This document shows positions 51,215-60,921 of a DNA stretch of 64,000 nt, piece by piece. The stretch is from NCBI RefSeq assembly GCF_013371085.1, contig NZ_JABWCV010000005.1, positions 1 to 64,000 on the forward strand, given 5' to 3'. The position numbers and the translations under genes are program-made. How positions within the stretch are numbered: the first letter of the stretch is position 1; every line of letters starts with the position of its first letter. The notes below the pieces were generated by a model. It saw only the letters and a program-made list of their open reading frames with translations. It was not told the DNA's origin and ran no database searches. Source of the DNA: Vreelandella maris (GTDB lineage Bacteria; Pseudomonadota; Gammaproteobacteria; Pseudomonadales; Halomonadaceae).

Positions 51215-51271
51215 CCGCACCGCATTCACCTCACACCTTGGCCGGTGCGGTCACCCTGCGGGTTAAGGGTG
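51215..51271. repeat. Left-end hairpins of the IS element
   Basis: CCGCACCG (51215-51222) pairs with CGGTGCGG (51243-51250), and CACCCT (51252-51257) pairs with AGGGTG (51266-51271). These sub-terminal stem-loops would be the TnpA recognition structures. Confidence 0.7.
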
Positions 51272-51451
51272 GTAAAGCGCAGCTTGTCGAACTACCTTTG
51301 GCGTAACCTAACAGAAAGATGCGCTTGCTAGGATAACGCCATAGAGGCATTGTTAATGGTAACGCCTGTTAGTTGCTATGCCCCTATGATTGCATGCCTT
51401 CAGCTTAATCAGGCAAAACGGCAGGCATGACACGATAAAGGAGACGGCTCA

Positions 51452-51997
51452 ATGTTAAACCAACTGCGTCTAGATCATGCCAACATGGCTCGGATGCTTC
51501 ATGTGCTACAGCTGAAGCAAAAAACGTTAGTACAGGGAGAGCGGCCCAACTTCAAGCTGATGCGTGAGGTAGTCGATTACATTTTATCCTACATGGATGG
51601 TTTTGCCGCCCCGCTGGAAAAGGTCTGCGTTGAGCGGTTACAGGCTAAAGCGCCCGACCATAGTGCGCTTACCGAACAGATGGCCAATGATTATCGTGAG
51701 TTAAAGCCTCGCTTGCAGCGTCTCTCCAGCGATATCGACATGATTCTGATGGACAATGTGCTGCCCATGGATCGTTTTGCTGAAGATCTAAAAGATTATT
51801 TAGAGGCGCATCGGGCCTACTTGCGGCACGAGCGTGAAGGGCTGTTCCCACTAATTGATGAGCACTTTAGTCAAGAAGATATGGAAAAGCTTCGCGAGGC
51901 GCTTCCCGCCGGTGCGGAACAAGAGTTAGAGCGCCTGCAGCAAGCCTACCCCGAACTCTACGCCGAACTGCGAGGGGCTGATGTGCCCGCGGTATAG
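51452..51997 (+). CDS. Hemerythrin-like domain protein with altered iron site
   Basis: Four-helix-bundle protein, 181 aa. The first helix (LRLDHANMARMLHVL) and last helices (YLEAHRAYLRHEREGLFPLIDEHF) match hemerythrin HHE domains, which bind a di-iron centre for oxygen, NO or redox sensing. The second helix reads FAAPLEKVC where the family normally has FHHPKED, so a metal-ligand histidine is missing while the Glu is kept. AAAGGAGA precedes the ATG. It lies alone downstream of the IS left end. Confidence 0.82.
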   Translation: MLNQLRLDHANMARMLHVLQLKQKTLVQGERPNFKLMREVVDYILSYMDGFAAPLEKVCVERLQAKAPDHSALTEQMANDYRELKPRLQRLSSDIDMILMDNVLPMDRFAEDLKDYLEAHRAYLRHEREGLFPLIDEHFSQEDMEKLREALPAGAEQELERLQQAYPELYAELRGADVPAV

Positions 51998-52118
51998 CCA
52001 GGAAAAACGACTTAAGCGGGTAGCGACAATCAATAAATTCATAGGCGGGGCATGCTAAACTGGCGGCCCCGTTTTTATTGGGTGTCAGTTTAACCATCGA
52101 CCAGCCCGGCGCTGATGA

Positions 52119-52946
52119 ATGAAGCAGGATAGTGATGCAAAGAGAGCCATGAAAGGCCCCGTATTAATTTTTGATTCCGGTGTCGGCGGCCTGTCGGTGG
52201 CACAATCGCTGCGTCAACACTACCCTGATGCTGCTATGTGCTACGCCTGCGATAATGCTTGGCTGCCTTATGGGCTGCGCGAAGACGCCGCGCTAACCGA
52301 GCGCATCGTGGCGGTCTGTCAGGCCGCCGTCGACGCTTGCCAACCGAGCGTGCTGGTTGTCGCCTGCAACACCGCAAGCACCTTGGCGTTGGAGCATCTG
52401 CGCCAACAGTTAGCTATTCCCGTGGTAGGTACTGTGCCTGCTATCAAACCTGCGGCTGCGATTAGCCAAACGCGGCATATCGGTTTATTGGCCACCAGGG
52501 CCACGGTAGCGCGGCCCTATACCCAGCGCTTAATTGATAGCTTCGCCAGTGACTGTGCCATCACGCGCGTTGCCGCCGATGCCTTAGTGGTGGAAGCAGA
52601 AGCCTATCTGGCTGGCATCACGCCCAATACAGAACGTATGCAGGCGGCATTGGCGCCGTTATGGCAAGCCGTCACTACTCCTGTCGAGCATCCCAAACTA
52701 GATACCGTGGTGCTCGGCTGCACCCATTTTCCGCTTTTGAAACCCTGGCTAGAGCAGCTTGCCCCTGCGCCTTTACATTGGATTGATTCTGGTGATGCTA
52801 TCGCTCGGCGTGTGGCGCAAGTGGTTGATGAGCTATCCAGCGATCACCACGATGGTCGCTGTTATACAACTGCGCCCGCTGCGAATCTGACCGCTGGTTT
52901 AGCGCGCTATGGGTTTAAAGCGCCCCAATTGCTAAACGTGCGTTAA
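52119..52946 (+). CDS. murI: Glutamate racemase
   Basis: Makes D-glutamate for peptidoglycan, 275 aa (or 265 from ATG 52149, which begins MKGPVLIFDSG). Catalytic residues are seen in FDSGVGGLSV (Asp and Ser), CNTAST (first Cys) and GCTHFPLL (second Cys). AGAGAG just before 52149 makes the shorter start plausible. Single gene ahead of trmA. Confidence 0.95.
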   Translation: MKQDSDAKRAMKGPVLIFDSGVGGLSVAQSLRQHYPDAAMCYACDNAWLPYGLREDAALTERIVAVCQAAVDACQPSVLVVACNTASTLALEHLRQQLAIPVVGTVPAIKPAAAISQTRHIGLLATRATVARPYTQRLIDSFASDCAITRVAADALVVEAEAYLAGITPNTERMQAALAPLWQAVTTPVEHPKLDTVVLGCTHFPLLKPWLEQLAPAPLHWIDSGDAIARRVAQVVDELSSDHHDGRCYTTAPAANLTAGLARYGFKAPQLLNVR

Positions 52947-52996
52947 TGAACATTATTTGTCGCTACTATTTCTGAACCCATTCAAGAGGAGCAGCC

Positions 52997-54118
52997 TTGG
53001 CTATCCCCGTCGTAGAACCTGAACGTTATGCCGAGCAGTTGGCCGCCAAGCGCGACTATCTGGAAAGTACCTTTGCGCCTTTCCAGCCACCGGTACTGGA
53101 GGTGTTTGAATCGCCGCCCGGCTACTACCGCCAGCGTTGCGAGTTTCGCATTTGGCATGAAGAGAACGATCTCTTCTATGCCATGTTTGAGGTCGATCCT
53201 GAGAACCCGAAAAATAAGCGCGTCATTCGGCTGGATCAGTACGCCGTGGCCAGCGAGCGAATCAATCAGCTCATGCCACAGCTGCGTGAGGCCTGTCTCG
53301 CGTCTGACGAGCTGCGCCGCAAGCTGTTTCAGGTGGAATTTTTAACCACGCTCTCTGGCGAAGCGCTGGTCACACTGATTTATCATCGCCCCTTAGGTGA
53401 CGAGTGGGAACGCGAAGCGCGCACGCTAGAAGCTGAACTCGGCATCATGATCATTGGTCGTTCCCGCAAGCAGCGCATTGTGCTGACCCGTGACCATGTC
53501 TGGGAGCGCCTAGAGGTAGATGGCCGCACGTTGCACTATCAGCAGGTCGAAAACAGCTTTACCCAGCCCAATGCGCATATCTGCCAAAAAATGCTCAGCT
53601 GGGCGCGGGAAGTGACCGCTAAGCAGCAAGATGAAGGCGCAAAGAAAGATCTGGTCGAGCTCTACTGCGGAAACGGCAATTTCACCATTGCGCTCGCCGA
53701 GAATTTCCGCCGCGTGTTGGCCACGGAAATTTCCCGCACGTCGGTCGCCAGTGCCAACGTCAACTTAGAAGCCAATGGGGTCGCGAACGCGCAGATTGGT
53801 CGCATGTCCGCAGAAGAGTTTTCGCAGGCGCTGAAGGGCGAAAAGGCCGGACGTCGCGTGGCGGAAATGGGACTGGATGATTACGATTTTTCCACCGTGC
53901 TGGTAGACCCGCCCCGCGCCGGGCTAGATGAACAGAGCTGTGAACAGCTCAGCGAGTATGCTCAGATCGTCTATATTTCATGCAACCCGGCCACATTGGC
54001 TGAAAACTTGACCATACTGACCAACACTCATCGGATAGAGCGCTTTGCGCTATTTGACCAGTTCCCGTTTACCGATCACTGTGAATGCGGGGTGTTGTTA
54101 ACGAGGCGGGACGTTTAA
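52997..54118 (+). CDS. trmA: tRNA (uracil-5-)-methyltransferase TrmA
   Basis: SAM-dependent enzyme forming T54 in all tRNAs, 373 aa against 366 in E. coli. The SAM site is VELYCGNGNFT; VLVDPPRAGLD and the nucleophilic cysteine in YISCNPATLAENL complete the active site, and a C-terminal FDQFPFTDHCECGVLL contains the general-base Glu region. It begins with TTG preceded by AGAGGAG at 5 bases; the first in-frame ATG comes far inside the conserved N-terminus. Confidence 0.96.
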   Translation: MAIPVVEPERYAEQLAAKRDYLESTFAPFQPPVLEVFESPPGYYRQRCEFRIWHEENDLFYAMFEVDPENPKNKRVIRLDQYAVASERINQLMPQLREACLASDELRRKLFQVEFLTTLSGEALVTLIYHRPLGDEWEREARTLEAELGIMIIGRSRKQRIVLTRDHVWERLEVDGRTLHYQQVENSFTQPNAHICQKMLSWAREVTAKQQDEGAKKDLVELYCGNGNFTIALAENFRRVLATEISRTSVASANVNLEANGVANAQIGRMSAEEFSQALKGEKAGRRVAEMGLDDYDFSTVLVDPPRAGLDEQSCEQLSEYAQIVYISCNPATLAENLTILTNTHRIERFALFDQFPFTDHCECGVLLTRRDV

Positions 54119-54291
54119 GCAAAAAGTTAATGTTCTAACGGCCTAATGCGTAAACGGTATGCGCCATGAACAACATGTCATGTGATTAGGGACGCGACGA
54201 TAGGTAGCGTAAGCTAGACGCTATGTTGGCCTAAAGGCCTATTGTCCTTCGTTTTTTGGCCGATTAATGGCCTAGGCAGTCGAGGTGATGG

Positions 54292-57200
54292 ATGCACTAC
54301 GTTGCGATTGAAGAGAGTCGTCAGGATCTTTTGAAGCAGCTTCAGGAGCGATTATATGCGCGTCTGGAGCCTGCTCGAGCCGCGACCATTGACGCCTTTG
54401 CTCGACACTTTTATGCCACCGTGCCGGTGGAGGATCTCGTCGATCGTCGCCTGGACGACCTGTATGGTGCAACGCTGTCAATCTGGCAGTTTTTACAGCA
54501 CCACGACCCCAAAAAACCTAAAGTGCGCGTTTTTAATCCAGATTTTGAAGAGCACGGCTGGCAGTCAACGCATACCTTTGTGGCCGTGCTGCATGAGGAT
54601 ATGCCGTTTTTGGTCGACTCGGTGCGTATCGAGCTCAACCGTCGCGGCTTAACGGTACACGCGATTCAAAACGCCGTGCTGGCGGTTGCTCGTGATGACC
54701 GCCACCAGTTACAGGCGCAGACCTCTCCTCGCGATGAGAACGCGCCGGAAGCCCGCGAGTCGCTGATTGTTATTGAAGTTGATCGACACACTAATGTGGA
54801 GTTGCTTGAGAAAATCGAAAGCAACCTGAACGACGTACTGCGTGATGTGCGCACCGCCGTGGGCGATTACGATGCTATGTGCGCGCAAATTACCGCGTCG
54901 ATTCAAGAGCTCGAGAAAAATTGCCCGCCGCAGATTGACCCCGATGACCACGAAGAGGCGATTGCTTTCTTAGAGTGGCTGCTCAAGGATAACTTCACCT
55001 TCCTAGGCTACGACGAGTACCTACTGGTAGGTAACGAACTGCAGCGCGATGCCGATAGCGTACTGGGCGTATTCCGCCTGGATCAGCCGCGCTACTGCGA
55101 GCGGATTCGTACCGAAGAGGGCGTGGATGAGCACAACGACTATGTGTTGGTGCCGCAGCTACTGTCGTTTGCCAAGAGTGCCCATCACTCCCGCGTGCAT
55201 CGCCCTACCTATCCTGACTACATTACCGTTGATCGTTACGATGACGATGGCAATGTGATCGGAGAACGGCGCTTCTTTGGTCTGTTCACCTCAACGGTTT
55301 ATAACGAATCGCCGCGTAATATTCCGCTGCTACGTCGCAAACTAAAAGCGGTGATGGATATCGCAGGGTTTAATCCTCAGGGCCACAACGGCAAGCAGTT
55401 GCTGCAGGTGCTGGAAGTTTACCCCCGCGATGACCTGTTTCAAATCGACACCGAATCATTGGCGAGCACTTCGCTGGGTATTCTCAATATCCGCGAGCGC
55501 CGCCAGGTGCGGCTGTTTATCCGCGCCGATATCAGCGGCAAGTTCTACTCCTGCTTGGTGTTTGTGCCCCGCGACGTATTCTCGACGGATCTGCGCCAGC
55601 GAATTCAAAACGTGTTGTGCGATGAGCTGGATGCCCACTTTGGCGATTTCAATACCTACCTATCCGAGTCGGTACTGGCACGCATTCAGCTGATTCTGCG
55701 CTTCAACGGCGATGCGCCCAGCGATTACGATCTTAAGCGCCTGGAGAGCAAGGTGGCGCGGCTGGCGCGTAGCTGGAGCGACGACCTGCACAACGCCATG
55801 GTGGAAGGGTTTGGCGAAGAGCGTGCCAACCACCTGATGGATCACTTCCGCGAAGCATTCTCAGCGAGCTATCGTGAAGATTTTTCCGCACGCACCGCGG
55901 TGTTTGATGTCCAGCACTTGTTAACGCTGAACAACGGCGACGACTTATCGCTGTCGCTCTACCGTCCGTTGGAAGAGGAGGGCGGTGGCGTTAATCTAAA
56001 GCTGTTCCATCGCGGCACCCAGATTCCGCTTTCCGACGTGCTGCCGATGATGGAAAATCTCGGCCTACGTGTGATTGGCGAACGCCCCTACGATATCAAC
56101 TCCCCTGAGCAGCGCTACTGGATTCACGACTTCGAGCTTGAACACAGCGGTGCGGATGTCAGCTTGGGTGATATGCGCGACGTATTTACCGAAGCCTTCA
56201 AACGCATCTGGACAGGCGAAGCCGATAACGATGCCTTTAACCGCCTGATTATCGGCGCAGGGCTGGATTGGCGCGAAGTGGCGATGCTGCGCGGCTATGC
56301 GCGCTATTTGAAGCAGATCCGCTTTGGCATGTCTCAGGACTACATTGCCGCGACGCTGGCCAACTACCCGGCCATTACGCGCGAGTTGGTTGAGCTATTC
56401 CGCCTGCGTTTTGATCCTGAGCAGCAGGACCACGCCACGGACGCATGCATAGCGAGCATAAACGAGCGCCTGGAAGGCGTTGCCAGCCTTAATGATGACC
56501 AACTGCTGCGTCGCTTTATGGAGCTGATTCTAGCCACGCTGCGTACCAACTATTACCAGCTCGGCGAGGGCGGACGCTTTAAAGACTATATTGCTTACAA
56601 ACTTGAGCCTTCCAAAGTCACCGGCATGCCCAAGCCGCGGCCAATGTTTGAAATTTTTGTCTGCTCGCCACGGGTTGAAGGTGTCCACCTGCGCGGCGGT
56701 AAAGTCGCCCGTGGCGGCCTACGTTGGTCTGACCGCTTTGAAGATTACCGCACCGAAGTGCTGGGCTTGGTGAAAGCGCAGCAGGTTAAGAACGCCGTGA
56801 TCGTCCCTGTTGGCGCAAAAGGCGGTTTTGTCTGTAAGCGCATGCCGGAGAATGCCAGCCGCGACGTTGTGCAGAAAGAGGGCATCGCCTGCTATCAAAT
56901 CTTTATCCGCGCGCTGCTGGATGTTACCGACAACCTGGTGGGCAGCGCTGTGGTGCCGCCGGAAAATGTCGTTCGTCACGATGACGATGACGCCTATTTG
57001 GTGGTAGCCGCCGATAAAGGCACGGCGACTTTCTCGGATATCGCTAATGAGATTTCCCTGGAGTACGGCCACTGGCTGGGCGATGCCTTTGCCTCTGGCG
57101 GTGCCAACGGTTACGACCACAAGAAAATGGGCATTACTGCACGCGGCGCCTGGGAGTCAGTTAAGCGCCACTTCAAGAACCTGGATGTGGATACCCAGCG

Positions 57201-59115
57201 GGATCTGTTCAGCGTGGTCGGTATCGGTGATATGGCCGGTGATGTGTTCGGTAACGGCATGCTGCTCTCCGACAAGATTCAGCTGGTGGGTGCCTTTAAC
57301 CATCTGCATATCTTTGTTGACCCCAATCCAGACGCTGAAGCCTCCTTCGCCGAGCGCAAACGGCTGTTCGCCCTGCCACGCTCCAGCTGGGAAGATTACA
57401 GTCAGGAGCTGATCTCTGCCGGTGGCGGTATCTTTAGCCGCAGTGCTAAATCAATCGTTATTACCCCGGAAATGCAGCAGGTGTTTGGCATCCAGGAAAC
57501 CCGCCTGTCGCCGAACGAATTGATCCGTGCGATGCTCAAATCCAAGGTGGATTTGATCTGGAACGGCGGTATCGGTACCTATGTGAAGGGCTCCGATGAA
57601 ACCGATGCCGATGTTGGCGACAAAGCCAACGACACCCTGCGCATCAACGGCAACGACTTGAACTGCCGCGTGGTGGGGGAAGGCGGCAACCTCGGTTTAA
57701 CCCAGCGTGGGCGTATGGAAGCCGCCGCCAAAGGCGTGCGTGTCTATACCGACTTCATTGACAACGCAGGCGGAGTGAACTGCTCCGACCATGAGGTCAA
57801 TATCAAGATTTTGATCGATGAAGTGGTCAAACGCGGCGATATGACCGACAAGCAGCGTAATCAGCTGCTGGCGGAAATGACCGATGAAGTGTCAGAGCTG
57901 GTAATTCTCGATAATTACCGCCAAAGCCAGGCGCTGGATCTATCGGCTATCCTTTCTGACCAGTCGATGGGCCCTTACCGCCGCTTTATCAGCGAGCTGG
58001 AGGCCACCGGGCAGATTGACCGCGAGCTGGAGTTCCTGCCTGCCGATGATGTGCTCAAAGAGCGAGCCAGCAACGATCAAGGGATGCGTCTGCCCGAGCT
58101 ATCGGTACTGATCTCTTACGCCAAGAGTACCTTGAAGGGCGACTTGATCACCTCTGACGTGCCGGATGACCCGTATATTCACCGTCATCTGGAGCGGTTG
58201 TTCCCCTCGGTGCTGGTGGAGCGCTTTAAAGACGAAATGTACGAACACCGTCTTAAGCGTGAAATCGTGGCAACGCAGGTGGCCAACGATCTGGTCGACC
58301 ATATGGGTATTGTCTTTGTACGCCGCCTAATGGACTCCACCGGCGCTGGGCGTGCCGACATCGCTCGCGCTTATATTGTGGCCCGCGATAGCTTTAACTT
58401 GCCCGGTCTATGGGCGCAAATAGAAGCGCTCGATAATCAAGTACCGAATCGTATCCAGTACTCAATGATGCTTGACCTGATGCGCCTGATCCGTCGCGCC
58501 ACGCGCTGGTTTGTGCGTCAGCATTTAGGACTCTCGACGCTGGACACTATCGAGTATTTTGCTCCTCGCCTGGCGCAGTTACAGGAAGGTATTGGTGAGT
58601 TGCTCAGCGGTGAAGAGCTTAGCGCCTGGAACTCGCGTCGAGACGAGCTGTTGGAGGCGGGCGTGCCGGATGCACTGGCATCCACCGTGGCGGCGTCATC
58701 AAGCCTTTATGCGGGGCTGGGCATTATCCAGGCGGCGCGCCTGACCAACGAAAAACCCCAACGGGTGGCGGAAGTGCTATACGAAATTGGCAGCCGCCTG
58801 GAGCTGCCGTGGATGATTCAGCAGGTAACTCAGCTGGAAGTGCGCGACGCTTGGCAGGCGCAGGCGCGGGAAACCTTCCGCGACGACATCGAGCGACAGC
58901 AGTTGGCACTGACCACCAGCGTACTGAAGCTTGATGCCGGAAGCCGCGATACCCAAGAGCGGGTGGCGCAGTGGTTGGATCAGCACGCCGATCTGCATCG
59001 CCGCTGGTGTCGTTTGATTGAAGAGGTGCGCGGCGGTAGTGAAGGGGGCTTTGCGCTCTTCGCCGTGGCGGTACGCGAACTGGTCGATCTGGCTGAAAGC
59101 GATAGCGAAGCCTAA
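54292..59115 (+). CDS. gdhB: NAD-specific glutamate dehydrogenase, large (GDH180) type
   Basis: Catabolic enzyme deaminating glutamate to 2-oxoglutarate, 1607 aa, as in Pseudomonas and Caulobacter. N-terminal ACT-like regulatory regions (about 30-480) precede the catalytic core: GGKVARGGLRWSDRFEDYRT (about 801-820), AQQVKNAVIVPVGAKGGFV with the catalytic lysine, and an NAD-binding fold containing VGEGGNLGLTQRGR. The C-terminal 350 residues are the helical GDH2 extension. Homologs are activated by amino acids such as Asp or Arg. It has its own spacer and terminator. Confidence 0.96.
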   Translation: MHYVAIEESRQDLLKQLQERLYARLEPARAATIDAFARHFYATVPVEDLVDRRLDDLYGATLSIWQFLQHHDPKKPKVRVFNPDFEEHGWQSTHTFVAVLHEDMPFLVDSVRIELNRRGLTVHAIQNAVLAVARDDRHQLQAQTSPRDENAPEARESLIVIEVDRHTNVELLEKIESNLNDVLRDVRTAVGDYDAMCAQITASIQELEKNCPPQIDPDDHEEAIAFLEWLLKDNFTFLGYDEYLLVGNELQRDADSVLGVFRLDQPRYCERIRTEEGVDEHNDYVLVPQLLSFAKSAHHSRVHRPTYPDYITVDRYDDDGNVIGERRFFGLFTSTVYNESPRNIPLLRRKLKAVMDIAGFNPQGHNGKQLLQVLEVYPRDDLFQIDTESLASTSLGILNIRERRQVRLFIRADISGKFYSCLVFVPRDVFSTDLRQRIQNVLCDELDAHFGDFNTYLSESVLARIQLILRFNGDAPSDYDLKRLESKVARLARSWSDDLHNAMVEGFGEERANHLMDHFREAFSASYREDFSARTAVFDVQHLLTLNNGDDLSLSLYRPLEEEGGGVNLKLFHRGTQIPLSDVLPMMENLGLRVIGERPYDINSPEQRYWIHDFELEHSGADVSLGDMRDVFTEAFKRIWTGEADNDAFNRLIIGAGLDWREVAMLRGYARYLKQIRFGMSQDYIAATLANYPAITRELVELFRLRFDPEQQDHATDACIASINERLEGVASLNDDQLLRRFMELILATLRTNYYQLGEGGRFKDYIAYKLEPSKVTGMPKPRPMFEIFVCSPRVEGVHLRGGKVARGGLRWSDRFEDYRTEVLGLVKAQQVKNAVIVPVGAKGGFVCKRMPENASRDVVQKEGIACYQIFIRALLDVTDNLVGSAVVPPENVVRHDDDDAYLVVAADKGTATFSDIANEISLEYGHWLGDAFASGGANGYDHKKMGITARGAWESVKRHFKNLDVDTQRDLFSVVGIGDMAGDVFGNGMLLSDKIQLVGAFNHLHIFVDPNPDAEASFAERKRLFALPRSSWEDYSQELISAGGGIFSRSAKSIVITPEMQQVFGIQETRLSPNELIRAMLKSKVDLIWNGGIGTYVKGSDETDADVGDKANDTLRINGNDLNCRVVGEGGNLGLTQRGRMEAAAKGVRVYTDFIDNAGGVNCSDHEVNIKILIDEVVKRGDMTDKQRNQLLAEMTDEVSELVILDNYRQSQALDLSAILSDQSMGPYRRFISELEATGQIDRELEFLPADDVLKERASNDQGMRLPELSVLISYAKSTLKGDLITSDVPDDPYIHRHLERLFPSVLVERFKDEMYEHRLKREIVATQVANDLVDHMGIVFVRRLMDSTGAGRADIARAYIVARDSFNLPGLWAQIEALDNQVPNRIQYSMMLDLMRLIRRATRWFVRQHLGLSTLDTIEYFAPRLAQLQEGIGELLSGEELSAWNSRRDELLEAGVPDALASTVAASSSLYAGLGIIQAARLTNEKPQRVAEVLYEIGSRLELPWMIQQVTQLEVRDAWQAQARETFRDDIERQQLALTTSVLKLDAGSRDTQERVAQWLDQHADLHRRWCRLIEEVRGGSEGGFALFAVAVRELVDLAESDSEA

Positions 59116-59140
59116 ATTTACCTAGTGATCCTGCTCTACA

Positions 59141-59175
59141 AAAGCGCGTCCTGGTTCTCCACCAGGGCGCGCTTT
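59141..59175 (+). terminator. gdhB terminator
   Basis: AAAGCGCG (59141-59148) pairs with CGCGCTTT (59168-59175), with an inner CCTGG/CCAGG stem; ATTGCG follows. It lies 25 bases after the stop. Confidence 0.85.
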
Positions 59176-59225
59176 ATTGCGTTATACTAATGCCCGTTTT
59201 CAGCCCCCGCTTCAAGAGATCCGCT

Positions 59226-60242
59226 ATGTACAACCTCGCCCGCTCACTGTTCTTTCGCGTTGACCCAGAAACCTCTCACGGTATTGCGCTGGGTGCGTTG
59301 GATGCACTGCATCGGGTAGGGGGCGTTATACGGCTATTTGGCCAGCCGGTCGAGGATCCCGTCGAACTGATGGGGCTGCGCTTTGCCAATCGAGTAGGTC
59401 TCGCCGCGGGGTTGGACAAGAACGCCGACCACCTGAATGCGCTGGGCGCGCTGGGGTTTGGTTTTGTCGAGGTCGGAACAGTGACGCCTAAGCCGCAGCC
59501 AGGCAATCCTAAGCCTCGGCTGTTTCGCTTAGCGCAGCATGAAGCGATCATCAACCGCTTTGGTTTTAACAACAAAGGGGTTGCGCATCTGATCCAGCAG
59601 GTTAAACAGCGTCACTACGGTGGCATTGTGGGCATCAATATTGGTAAAAACCTGACGACGTCAGTAGAGAACGCACTGGATGACTACCTAGTATGTCTAG
59701 ATGCGGTGCACCCTTATGCGGATTACATTGCCGTTAACGTCTCCTCGCCGAATACCCCTGGGCTGCGTACCTTACAGTTTGGTGAACAGCTGGACGCGTT
59801 GCTGGGGCCTATTCGCGCTCGCGCCAACGAGCTTGATGCTCAAGCGGGCCGAAAAATTCCATTACTGATTAAGATCGCCCCGGATATGAGCGCGGAAGAA
59901 GTGGCGTTGATGGCAGAAAGTGTTCAGCGCAATGAACTTGATGGCGTGATTGCTACCAATACGACGGTTTCCCGCGCGGGAGTAGAGGGTGACTCACAAG
60001 CGGAGGAGGCGGGTGGGCTTTCTGGAAAACCTGTCTTCGAGGCATCAAATCGCGTTATTCGCCAGTTACGTGAGCATCTACCATCGCTACCTATCATCGG
60101 TGTCGGTGGAATCGATAGTGCCGCTGCTGCCCGGGCCAAAATCGCGGCGGGCGCAGATTTAGTGCAACTCTACTCGGGGTTGATCTATCAAGGGCCTAAA
60201 CTGGTCGGTGAGTGTGCAAGGGCACTGAAAGCTAACGGTTGA
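59226..60242 (+). CDS. pyrD: Dihydroorotate dehydrogenase (quinone), class 2
   Basis: Membrane-associated FMN enzyme of pyrimidine synthesis, 338 aa. The N-terminal helix (MYNLARSLFFRVDPETSHG) docks to the membrane. NRFGFNNKGV, AVNVSSPNTPGLR (catalytic Ser region), LLIKIAPDMS and ATNTTVSR are diagnostic of class 2. AAGAGA precedes ATG 59226; the in-frame ATG at 59190 overlaps the upstream terminator area and is less likely. Confidence 0.96.
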   Translation: MYNLARSLFFRVDPETSHGIALGALDALHRVGGVIRLFGQPVEDPVELMGLRFANRVGLAAGLDKNADHLNALGALGFGFVEVGTVTPKPQPGNPKPRLFRLAQHEAIINRFGFNNKGVAHLIQQVKQRHYGGIVGINIGKNLTTSVENALDDYLVCLDAVHPYADYIAVNVSSPNTPGLRTLQFGEQLDALLGPIRARANELDAQAGRKIPLLIKIAPDMSAEEVALMAESVQRNELDGVIATNTTVSRAGVEGDSQAEEAGGLSGKPVFEASNRVIRQLREHLPSLPIIGVGGIDSAAAARAKIAAGADLVQLYSGLIYQGPKLVGECARALKANG

Positions 60243-60285
60243 GCGTGCAGATGATTAGCAAAGCAGTGTGGGTATCAATGCGCAC

Positions 60286-60312
60286 TAAAAAGCCCACTTG
60301 AAAAAGTGGGCT
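60286..60312 (-). terminator. rmf terminator (possibly also pyrD)
   Basis: AGCCCACTT-GAAA-AAGTGGGCT (60291-60312). On the minus strand the stem is followed by TTTTTAG. On the plus strand there is no T-run, so it would stop pyrD only weakly. Confidence 0.85.
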
Positions 60313-60367
60313 CACTGAAAACCTCTCGCTTAAAATCTTTCTTTTAGAATCTTGAAAAATAAAAACG

Positions 60368-60577
60368 TTAGGCCATGACTAAGGGGTTTTTGTGGATGCC
60401 CGAGATGCCTGTCATCCCATCCCACTGGTCACCGCGGCCTTCACGCCAACCGCTCATCCAGTATTCGCGTAAATTGATATCTTGACTGGGACAATCGTCG
60501 CGAGAACGACCCGATACACCCGCTTTGTAGCCGTGGACATAAGCCCGCTGGAAGCGATCACGTTTTTGCCGTTTCAT
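60368..60577 (-). CDS. rmf: Ribosome modulation factor
   Basis: 69 aa basic protein that dimerises 70S ribosomes to 100S particles in stationary phase. MKRQKRDRFQRAYVHGYKAG, CPSQDINLREYWMSGWREGR and DQWDGMTG match RMF. The C-terminal tail (GISGIHKNPLVMA) is longer than E. coli's (55 aa). Converges on pyrD. Confidence 0.95.
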   Translation of the reverse strand: MKRQKRDRFQRAYVHGYKAGVSGRSRDDCPSQDINLREYWMSGWREGRGDQWDGMTGISGIHKNPLVMA

Positions 60578-60921
60578 TGGCTAACCTCTTTTCACGAAAG
60601 CCTTTGATAAGAAATAGGGTGTTATCGAAAACGAAAACAACCGCTATTCCGAGAGCTTGCTTCAAGAGCGAGACGCCGCTCCAACCCTGTTGTTTGGCAC
60701 TCACGGGCTGAACGAGCCGAGCGGCTATCTCTTACAAAGAACACTCATATGCCATAGGCCTAGTTCTGAACCGACCCTGACAAGAAACGCATGCGTTTTT
60801 CAGTAGCTACTCTCTTATTGTTAGACCATGATGGGGTCATCTGTCGACTATCAAATTGTCATAAAACGTAAACTCATTTGCTATATACAGGGATATCGCG
60901 CCTTTACGCGCCGCTATTATC
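60578..60921. other. Divergent intergenic region between rmf and rlmKL
   Basis: About 344 bases with no credible gene. It must contain the rmf and rlmKL promoters. A perfect palindrome AAACGCATGCGTTT lies at 60785-60798, followed by TTCAG. Nothing else is recognisable. Confidence 0.6.

Larger units (their letters stand above)
49339..51271 (-). mobile_element. IS200/IS605-family insertion sequence with divergent tnpA and tnpB
   Basis: About 1.93 kb, read with its right end at 49339 (TCAA on the minus strand) and its left end near 51271, where TTAC (51272-51275, minus strand) flanks the element. Sub-terminal hairpins lie at both ends. There are no terminal inverted repeats or target duplication, as expected for this single-strand 'peel-and-paste' family. 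Both genes look intact, so the element may be active. Exact ends are inferred from IS608-like TTAC/TCAA cleavage sites. Confidence 0.8.

Noticed and set aside
54119..54291. Possible RNA gene with repeated GGCC boxes upstream of gdhB
   Set aside because: GGCCTAAAGGCC and GGCC-GATTAAT-GGCC are short palindromes only; no tRNA-like cloverleaf or longer stem was found.
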